From Jacaranda mimosifolia (taxonomy: Eukaryota; Streptophyta; Magnoliopsida; Lamiales; Bignoniaceae), in the NCBI GenBank assembly GCA_018894105.1, contig CM032128.1, positions 15,109,001-15,173,000 on the forward strand: DNA of 64,000 bases, written 5' to 3'. Below the pieces are notes generated by a model that was given only the letters and a program-made list of their open reading frames with translations, was not told the DNA's origin and searched no databases. The number at the start of each line of letters is the position of its first letter. Positions within the stretch are counted from its first letter, which is position 1. This document shows, piece after piece, positions 55,574 to 64,000 of this stretch. A program made the translations under genes and the position numbers.

Positions 55574-57515
55574 TTTGTTTGAAGATTTTGAAAATCTACA
55601 GAAGGTAAAAAAAGAGTATAAGCATGTGATTTATTTTGATATTAAAAAACATGTTCATGGTCTTTCAAGCATGTTTTTCTCCCACTATTTTATCAATCCT
55701 TCACCCCCTACAAGAATTCAGGAAATCATATTTCCTAATGAGAATCAAGATCCCAAGGACTTGCTAGTAGATCGCCGTACAGGAGTGCCATCTACGAGCA
55801 ATCAAAGGGCGCAACATTTTCTAATTGCATCTTATATAACTCTTGATATATTTTGCCTCACTTTTCACATAGACCCACGTATGCATGTGCTATCTATGGT
55901 ACTAAATGTTAAGTTGTACCTATCAATCAATCTTTAACTCAAGACCAGCACAACCTCATCCCCCGTACACGAGTGTGAATGTGTAGGCATTCCTAAGTTA
56001 AAGTGCATCTCATGCTAAGTGTATGCTCGCAACTTTCCTCCTAAGTGTGACCCCCGTACATGAGTTCCATCACACAAAATCGGTAGCATCATCATGGCAT
56101 ACACTATTAGTAGAAGGCATGGATTAATTAAAACTCTTTTAATTTGTATCCATTTTGACTTAATATTTGAAAAACACTTAGACATTCTAAGTGGGGGATT
56201 TTTGCTTGCAAAGTTCTCATCATTTTATCTTCTTATTTAGGTTTTCTATATCCTAAGCATACATCTTATACATCAATAGGATTGGAAAGCATAAATAAAT
56301 AAATGCGTCTAGCATGCTCCTAGGGTGGGATGACCATGAACCTAACCAAGTGGTGCACTTAGAGCCATAGGTGCACCACCTAGTTGATTTTAGGTGGGTT
56401 GATTAAATCTAGCTATTACATGAGTGTATTCCATACATTCATAGGTCTTCAAAAGTCTCCATGCCTCCAAGAGTCTCCATTGCTCCATGCAATAATTGCA
56501 TGAGTAGGAAATCCTCACTCCTAGTGATTCTACTCTCATAACATTTACAAGGTAGAAATAAAGAGGCATGCAAGCCTCAGTTTAATACAACCCATTTCAA
56601 TGACTTGAAACAAATAAAATCAATATTAAAAGCTCATGATCATCCCCATTCATCCATCATCCATTCAACAATTAAATGAACAACAAATAAATCTAGAATT
56701 AACAATTAAATGCTTATCTCATAAACAAATAATTGAACAAGCATAACATTTGTGCCATAATTAGAAGATCAACTTTAACTAATTTCCAAAAGCATTAAAA
56801 AATGTCAAACATAATTTTGAGAACTTGCACAACATTTGTGCATCTAATATGTGTGGTGCAAAAATGTTTCAAGCACAAAAGGAGTTGAAAAATAGGCTTA
56901 AGACTCACAAAAACCCAAAAACTAGGACTGCTGCCTAGCCTGGGTGTACGGCTGGGCAAGCCGCACATACAGCGTGCGCGCAGCGCCCGGCAGCCCCTGT
57001 TTTGGGGCTTCCAATTGTGTCAAGCCATTTTTCCACTCAACTTTCATGCACCAATAATTTTAGCACATGTTCCTAACATTCAAACACACATTATAGATGA
57101 ATTTCTAGATTCAAAAACTCTTTTAAAAATGGAAATTCAAGTGCTCAATCATGCCTTTAAAAATTAGAAAAAGCTATAATCATATTCTTCAAAATCTCCA
57201 ATATAACTCCAATCAAATTAGATCCAAAAATCACCAAAACTCTTATGATAAAACAACAACATGCTATATCAACATATAACATCAATAAATGCTAAATCAA
57301 CATTCAACATTTATCACTATAAATTGAAACATACTAAAATATGAATCAACACTTAAAACATATAATAGCATGCTTTCAACTCATCATTCAAGGAGCTACA
57401 CACAACATGAACCGAACACTCCAATCCATCATATGAATCAAGAATTTTGTGATCTAGATTAATCCATCACATGAATCAATCATCCAAATAAAATCCAAAT
57501 CTAAGCATGATCTAG
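55574..57515 (-). other. Long leader of the copia element
   Basis: About 1.9 kb between primer site and gag with no coding signal. It contains repeated ccccgtacayragtgt phrases (near 55770, 55960 and 56050) and a GC-rich patch at 56935-57000 (gctgggcaagccgcacatac...gcgcgcagcgcccgg). It may hold packaging or internal-entry signals; that is inference. Confidence 0.5.
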
Positions 57516-57527
57516 GCTCTGATACCA
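57516..57527 (-). promoter_or_regulatory. Primer-binding site of the copia element (initiator tRNA-Met)
   Basis: The minus strand reads TGGTATCAGAGC right after the 5' LTR end. Confidence 0.93.
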
Positions 57528-57528
57528 C

Positions 57529-58155
57529 TAAAAAGCTAGTAAGGTACTAGGATCCAATTATAAAAACTTCAAAAGCTTAATAAACTAGTGCTTACATGAT
57601 AACTAGGATAAAATCATGTTTGAGATTCAGATTAGGATAGAGTCTTAACTTGAAATAGCAAAATCCAAGGAGAAGGAGGTGAACTCTTCACCTTTCCAGA
57701 AACTGTCAGAATATGCACAGCTGGAGATGAGTGATTTTTGCCTCCACCAAATCACCTCCAAAAATCACAAAAAAATTAATGGAGATGATAAACACCTTTA
57801 GGAACTCTCATTAAAAAATTCAGGCCGAAAATCCTTCTGGATCTCCCTAGAGAAAATCACCAAGTCAGACTCTATGCAGTGGATCTCCAAAACCGTAGCA
57901 AACACAGTAGTTTGCCTCTATTGATATGATCCACACACCAAAATAAATCTTCCGAAATCTCTAGCTTATAAGCTGGAATGAGGATAGATATATGCTATGA
58001 AGGAGGCCAATTTTAGGTAGGAAGAAGAAGAAGAAGAAGAAGAAGAAGAAGAAGAAGAAGCAAAGCTTTCAACACATGAATGTAATGCTTGGAAGGATTT
58101 TGGAGGGAATGGTGGAGAATCTAATTCTTCACACCTTTTGACATAATGACCAGCC

Positions 58156-58188
<33 letters not shown>

Positions 58189-59736
58189 GAAGCTAAAAAG
58201 TGTGATACCAAGGTGGCATCACACCTCCCCTGAGGAGAAGGCTCAGCCAACTTGCATTTGCCAAGGTGGCAAATGCAAATCAAATCTAATTTGAATTTCA
58301 CTTGCATTTTAATTACATTTGAAATCTAATTTTAAGTTAAGTAAAATGCTAATTTCAAATGAATATTTCATCTGAATTTTTCCTCCAAAATGTGTTCTTC
58401 CCATTAATTAAATTAAACACTTTAATTTAATTAATTAACCTTTGATTTAACTCTTAAGTTAAATAAGCTCAACTCTTTTTGTTAACTCCTTAAGTTAACT
58501 TGACCAATTGATGATCATATTGACACCAAATAATTAACTCCTTAATTATTGATCTAATTTAACTCCCTAAATTAATTGATTAATTTAACAGTTAAATTAA
58601 TCAAGCCAAAATTGACCTTCAAAATTAGGACCTAAAAATCAGTCCACTAGGAGATTATTTTCTAACACTTAGAAAATCTTTTCTCCATCAAATAGGAAGC
58701 TATTTGGCTTTTGCGTGTGACCCAATAGGTTCTACCATTCATTAGACATGGGCTCACAACTCCTTGTGACTTTTGAATATCATATATTCAATTTAGTTTA
58801 AAACATTTTTAAACTAATCGACTCAATTCAATTAATCTTATTAATTGAATAGTACCCCAATCTCCATGGTCGATGTCCAACCTCAAGCCCATGGAGCCCA
58901 ACTAATTGGCCGAAAGGAACGTTCTGGAGAATCATTTTAGCTCTAAGCATACCATGCAAATACGGTCCTTCCATCTCTTATTTCCCGAAAGAGACCTACG
59001 GCAAGATATTTGTTAGCTCCCCAATAGCCTCGATACTATGCTTCTATTCTCAATGTTCTATTCCCTTGTGTGACCTCATCTTTGGAAAACTCCTTTTCCA
59101 AATTGTCACACCACCATGCGCAAGGATTTCTTAGAATCGATCATTATAGACTACATAGGAGATGCACTCGCCCTTTACAAAAGCGAGGAGTTGGATTCCA
59201 TCTTAGATCTCACAAAACTTCATGCCAAGTAGCTCATACCCAACCTCAACCCGAAAAACCTACTAAATGGTCAAGAAAGAGTCAAAGCATGAGAATCAGA
59301 CACAAGGTTACCATGGATCCTCAGGTCAGAGGACTAATAATATGCACTAGCGTAAGCTGGAGAACTTGCCACTACAGCTATCTAGTGGATTCTCCAGTGG
59401 ATCTTTAGTACCTTTTTCTCTAACAAACACCTACTAACATGCATCTATATCTCATATGGTTGCTCATGGAATGGAGCAATATCCAACCCTTAGATTTATG
59501 CATCGTCAGTGCAAGTTTATTCGGATCTTAGATGCCCTATGTCATAAGATCCTATAACTTGGAAGATTTAAGATCACGACCGTGTGAAACTTATTCCATG
59601 GTCATTGAGCCAAGTCCTATAGTCATAAGTGATCTAGGGGCTTCCATATAAAGAATATCATTCAATCAAGATTGTTTTGCAAAGAAATAGCTTTTACAAT
59701 GCCAATCTAATTGGCTTGCCAAGCACTATTCCAACA
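57529..59736 (-). repeat. 5' LTR of the copia element
   Basis: 2208 bp. On the minus strand it starts TGTTGGAATAGTGC at 59736. It carries expanded simple repeats: 13 GAA units at 58021-58060, and a (CT)n(AT)n run near 58155-58189 that is short in the other LTR. Confidence 0.93.
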
Positions 59737-59741
59737 AACCC

Positions 59742-60141
59742 TAACCGAATTGGGCCATGACCGGATCGCAAATCATTGATCTATTATAGATTCTGATGAA
59801 CAACAATTCGCCACCTCGATCTATACAGACAATGACAATTTAACACCTATAAAATGGGAAAATTACACAGTACCAGGTCATGTCATTTTGACTCATCTTT
59901 TACTTAAGTTCTTAACCTTACTTTAGAGCTCTTATTTATTCACCTCAACAACACACTAACTTAGGCATCAGAGGGTCTTAGCTTAGGACGATCTCAACTA
60001 GCCTAACGTGTGCTCTTGTGGTCAGGTTGGAGATCTAAATTACTACTGTGGAGCATGATCTGGGTCAAGATCGAGATCGAGAGCATGGAAAATTCAGGAA
60101 GTTGAGTTCAAGATCTAGTCCCAAGATCCCAAGCCGCATCA
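59742..60141 (+). repeat. 3' LTR of the pol-less Tat element, second part
   Basis: Continues the 5' LTR pattern from taaccgaattgggccatga to aagccgcatca; GGTTG follows as target duplication. Confidence 0.9.
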
Positions 60142-60146
60142 GGTTG

Positions 60147-60480
60147 ATATCTTAACAAACACCTCATTTTCTTCTTTTCTTCGATTGCTTTAAATAATGA
60201 ATGTTTCCTTTGATCTTAAAAATCTATACAAGCAACCCAAATATCTTACTTTTAGGTGTATTTATACTTCGATTGTTTATTTGTAATCTGTGTTATGCTA
60301 GAGTTTAAAAACTACAATCTCTCAACTTCAAAGAAGAAAGAAAGATACTATAGTTAGAGTGTAGTTAAATGCCAACAAGTGTGCTATCGCTAGGCAATAG
60401 GGGGTTCCTATGAGGAAGAGAAAGTTATTTGGAAGTTGAAAGGAAAGTCTAGTCCATCTACGTAAGCACCTCTTGGTAAT
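60147..60480. other. Spacer, no gene seen
   Basis: Mixed-composition sequence with no frame, domain or repeat ends recognised. Confidence 0.45.
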
Positions 60481-61470
60481 GACCTCTCAATAACTTCCTC
60501 ATGTGCAATTAACTTGCAATATACTGCTATTTGTCATCCATTTAGGGTTCCCTAATCCTAATTTGGTGCTACTAAATTCTTTTGGTCTTCCTCTGCAAGT
60601 ATCTAGATCTTTAAAGTCTTTTATATGGGTTTGAGTCAAATTAAATTTCAACAATTGGACCTTCAATTCCAAATTAGTTTCCAAGTGTTCTAATAATTAA
60701 TTGGCTCTTCAATTAATTAATTCTTAAGCTCAGATCAAATACTCTAATTAATTACTTAATTCTCCATTTAGGATACCCCATCTCATGGACTCAATAAATA
60801 AAACTCATATTGTTTAATTAAATTACTTCAACTCCTTAAATTAATCAACTCATAAATGTTAATTCTCTCATAAACTTTTAGGTAAGTTCCAAAACATGTA
60901 AAATAAAATAAAAACTAAAAAACTAGCTTTTTTGTGTGGCCTTTAGGTTCATTAATTAACTAACTGTGGGACCACAACTCCGTATGTCTTAATTTGTGGA
61001 TATATATATATATATTTATTAGTTAAATTCATTTGATTAACTACTATCGAAAGCTCAATTAATTCTAAAGAATCACTCTCTATAATTAATTTATAGCAAC
61101 AAGCCATGAAGACCAATCTATAGATGACATACATACGTGAGCCTTTCCACATATGAGTTCTTTCCATTATCCTATCTCTCAACAAAGGTTTAAGATTCGA
61201 AGATCATATCTATTAACCAATAGTTCTAATAACTACGAATTCCTAATGAATTAGCTTTTTTGTGACTAATCTAGGATGTTTTCTTAGTGCCACACCACCT
61301 TGCACCAGGATTTTTAAACTATCTTAGATTACATAAGATATGAACTCATTCTTCCTGATGAATAGTGGATCTTTTATTAACCATAACAAATCCTATACAT
61401 GATTTATTGGTGCCCAGTAAAAAACTGATATGACTTGCTATGTGACTAGGAAAGGTATCGAAGTATCAAC
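60481..61470. repeat. Older, diverged copia LTR, left part
   Basis: It follows the copia LTR order loosely: aattaattctccattt-type words, ggttcattaattaac with cacaactcc near 60950, cccattatcctatctctc near 61150, and gtgccacaccaccttgcaccagga near 61290 matching cacaccaccttgcgcaggat in the solo LTR. It is much more diverged than the other copies. It is cut by the solo LTR at 61471 and appears to resume at 63722. The left border is uncertain. Confidence 0.55.
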
Positions 61471-63716
61471 TGTAGATGTGTATGGCACTAGGATCCAAAT
61501 ATTTTCAAAAACCATGAATGTAACTAGCCTACACATATCCCCAAGGATCAAGACATGTATAGGAATCAGATTTAGAGAAGCGAAATACCTTGGTGAAAAC
61601 AGAAAATTCAAGGAGCAAGACAACTCTTCTTCAACTGTTGAAGAAACTCCTCATTGGCGCAGCGGATTCACCAACATTTTTCCCAAGGTTAGACTCCTCC
61701 TTTTAAGCTGAAATGTTTACTGGAATGTCATCACACCTTGAGGATATAACACTCCAAAAATTGACCAAAATAGAATATTATAAAGCTCCCAGAAATTCCC
61801 ACAACCGGCTGCTAGAAACTACCTCAAACAAGAGTAATAGCAACCGAACGGTTGGCCTCTAATGACATAGTCTACACACCATAGCAAGGATCTTGTCTCT
61901 ATAATATGGTTGGAGATATTTTCAGGGAAAGGTGAAGAGAAGGCTTGGAAAAATGGAGGTGGAATGTGAGAGAGGTTGGAGAGAATAATGGAGATTCTAA
62001 CAATTAGATGCCCACTACTCAAATTTGTTGGGAGAATAAAAGATACCTAGTAATCTTGCACCAAATGGTAGCCCCCTCTCCTCCTATATCTATATATAGG
62101 AGTGGGATGGTGTGTGGTCACACACCATACTCAAGGAGAGAAGGTGCCAAGTGTCCATGCCTAGGTGGCCACTAACAATTAGTGTTAATGTGAATTTGAA
62201 TGTCAATTGGAATTTGCATTTTATCTAATGAAATGTCTTCCAAATGAATTCTAATTCCATATTAAATGAACCCTTCATCTAATAATATTCTCCAAAACAA
62301 ACTCTCCAATTAAATTAAATTACACACTTTAATTTAATTAATAATCATTTGACTCAACTCTTAAGTCAAATTGCTTAACTTTTTAAGCTAGTCAAAATTA
62401 ATTTAACTCTTAAACTAATTTGATCAATTGATAGTCATGTGGCATCAATTAATTAACTCTTAATTAATTGATCTTAATTTAACTCTTAAATTAAATTGAC
62501 AAATTTAACTCTTAAATTGATCAAGCCAAAAATGACTCCAATTTTCACCTCGTTTAAATTTGGTCATGAATTTTCTAACTTTTAGAAAATTATCCTTCTC
62601 TCAATAGGTCAAGCTATTGGCTTTTGTATGTGACCCATTAGGTTCTACCATTCATTGGACAGGGCTCACAACTCCTTGTGACTTATGGAATATCAAATAT
62701 TCACATTAGTTTAAACTCCTTTAAACTAAGCTACACAATTCAATTAATCTCATTAATTGAAAAGTGCCCAATCTCCATGGTCAATGCCCAACCTCAAGCC
62801 CATGAAGCCCAACTAATTGGCCGAAATGAATGCTCTTGGAGAACCATTCTAGCATTACGTGTACTATGCAAATACGGTCATTTCGTCTTCTATCTCCCGA
62901 AATAGGCCTAGGGCAAGATATTAGTCGGCTCCCTAATAGCCTCAATACTATACTTTTATTCTCAATGTTCGATTCCCTTAGTGACCTCATCTTTGGAAAC
63001 ACCTTTCCAAATTGTCACACCACCTTGCGCAGGATTTCTTGGAATCGATCATTATAAAACGCATAGGAGATACACTCGCCCTTTACAAAAGCGAGGAGTC
63101 GGATTCCATCTTGGATCTCACAAACCTCCATGCCTAGTAATTCATGCCCAATCTCAACCCGAGTGGCCTGCTAAGTGACCAAGAAAGAGTCAAAGCAGAA
63201 GGACCAAACACAAGGTTACCATGGATCCTTAGGTCAAAGGACTAATAATATGCACTAGCGTAATTGGGAAAACTTGCTACTACCGACTTGCCACTTCAGC
63301 TATCTAGTGGATTCTACGGGCAAGCCTTTAGTACCTTGTTCTCTAACAAGCACTCACTAACATGCATCCATATCTCATATAAGAATGCTCATGGAATGGA
63401 GCAACATCAAACCCTTGGGTTTATGCATTGTTAGTGCAAGCCTATCTGGATCTTAGATGCCCTGTCTCGTAAGATCCTATAACTTGAAAGATTTAAGATC
63501 ACAATCATGTAAGACTTATTCTATGATCACCATCCAATGCGTGACCAAGTCCCGTAGTCTAATGTGATCTAAGGGCTTCAACCAAATGCAAGTGAGGAAA
63601 ACAATGAGCATAAGATGAAGATGTCCATTTAATGAATATCATTCAATCAAGGTTGTGTTACAAGAAAATAATTTACAAGGCCAATCTAATTAGCTTGCGG
63701 GGGCACTATTCCAACA
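61471..63716 (-). mobile_element. Solo LTR of the copia family
   Basis: 2246 bp, matching both LTRs of the copia element from tgtatggcactaggatcc to gggcactattccaaca. TCAAC flanks it exactly (61466-61470 and 63717-63721), so it was a full insertion later reduced to one LTR by recombination between its LTRs. No internal sequence is present. Confidence 0.9.
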
Positions 63717-63721
63717 TCAAC

Positions 63722-64000
63722 AGTCATGAAAAATATTACAATAGAGCCTCAAGTTTATGACTATATAAGCTAGCGATAAAGTTTTTAGCACCCATTTGAT
63801 ACATGTAGTTTAGAGTGGAATTTTTCTAGGTAGATTTGCCAAGGAATTGGTTCTCTATCAAGTATCTACTCATGCATACTTCAAACTAGAGAGTGTTTAG
63901 CTTTATCATCGATCATTTTGCACCCATTTGCTACATGTGCCCTGGAATGGAATTTTACTGGGTGGGATTCTTCAATGAAATTAGTCTCTAACAAGCACTC
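63722..64000. repeat. Older copia LTR, right part, with a local duplication
   Basis: The end of the window reads gtctctaacaagcactc, as in the family LTRs (gttctctaacaagcac). Two related units of about 135 bp start tagcacccatttgatacatg (63788) and ttgcacccatttgctacatg (63919). The window ends inside this LTR. Confidence 0.5.

Larger units (their letters stand above)
49454..59736 (-). mobile_element. Ty1-copia retrotransposon nested in the Tat 3' LTR
   Basis: 10.3 kb on the minus strand. LTRs: 49454-51684 (3') and 57529-59736 (5'), about 2.2 kb each, TGTTGGAATAGTGC at the start and GCTTTTA at the end. The 5-bp duplication AACCC (49449-49453 and 59737-59741) is exact. An initiator-Met primer site, a purine tract, and gag, protease, integrase, RT and RNase H in copia order (integrase before RT) are all recognisable. 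The frames are broken, so it is no longer autonomous. Long LTRs suggest one of the large-LTR copia lineages; I did not assign it further. Confidence 0.94.
43069..60141 (+). mobile_element. Non-autonomous Tat-lineage gypsy element: gag, minisatellite, antisense transposon-like frame, no pol
   Basis: LTRs begin tgatgatgg and end gcatca/gtatca. The 5' LTR is 43069-43604; the 3' LTR is 49328-49453 joined to 59742-60141, split by the copia element. GGTTG flanks the whole (43064-43068 and 60142-60146), which proves a single insertion unit. A degenerate primer site, a gag, a ~1 kb minisatellite, an antisense frame of the 'putative gypsy-type transposon' family and a polypurine tract follow in order. 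No protease, RT, RNase H or integrase was found in the 5.7 kb interior, so it would depend on enzymes from another element. Confidence 0.88.

Overview
This window is nuclear DNA of a flowering plant, most likely a eudicot. The evidence is A+T-rich intergenic sequence, several families of plant LTR retrotransposons (Ty3-gypsy Tat and chromovirus types, Ty1-copia) with initiator-Met-tRNA-type primer sites, TAA-flanked MITEs, and one intact plant-type MAP kinase kinase kinase gene. I could not assign a species. All calls rest on reading the sequence; no alignment or database search was run, and identities are by eye.

Left block (1-28.8 kb). A degenerate ~0.8 kb tandem duplication (about 940-2253 and 28472-28760) was the target of a large LTR element at 2254-28471 (5-bp duplication TATAT, 2.7 kb LTRs, tRNA-Met primer site, polypurine tract). 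Its 3.8 kb interior shows no recognisable gag or pol, so it looks like a LARD-type non-autonomous element. Its 5' LTR was invaded by a Tat-lineage gypsy element on the minus strand (4019-21235), with a broken gag-pol, a 41-bp minisatellite and an antisense coiled-coil reading frame past pol. The protease region of that element was in turn hit by a complete but decayed chromovirus (10939-18045, minus strand). This gives three nested generations.

Central block (28.8-42 kb). This holds two hAT-like non-autonomous elements, a GC-rich LTR-like fragment, and the only convincing host gene: a single-exon MAPKKK of the MAPKKK17/18 type (33166-34575). Just downstream lie a fold-back element with ~0.4 kb arms, a chain of TAA-flanked Tourist/Harbinger-like MITEs, and a ~3 kb palindromic structure with two inverted LTR-like arms around a gypsy gag-protease fragment.

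Right block (43-64 kb). A non-autonomous Tat-type element (43069-60141, duplication GGTTG) has gag, a long AGATCT-rich minisatellite and an antisense 'putative gypsy-type transposon' frame with its own TATA-like box, but no pol. Its 3' LTR is split by a Ty1-copia element (49454-59736, duplication AACCC, 2.2 kb LTRs). A solo LTR of the same copia family (61471-63716, duplication TCAAC) sits inside an older, related LTR that runs off the window.

The most notable items are the pol-less Tat element with its antisense promoter and minisatellite, the palindromic LTR structure at 38.9-42.0 kb, the MITE chain sharing target duplications, and the three-unit higher-order minisatellite. I found no tRNA, rRNA, CRISPR or bacterial-type operon.
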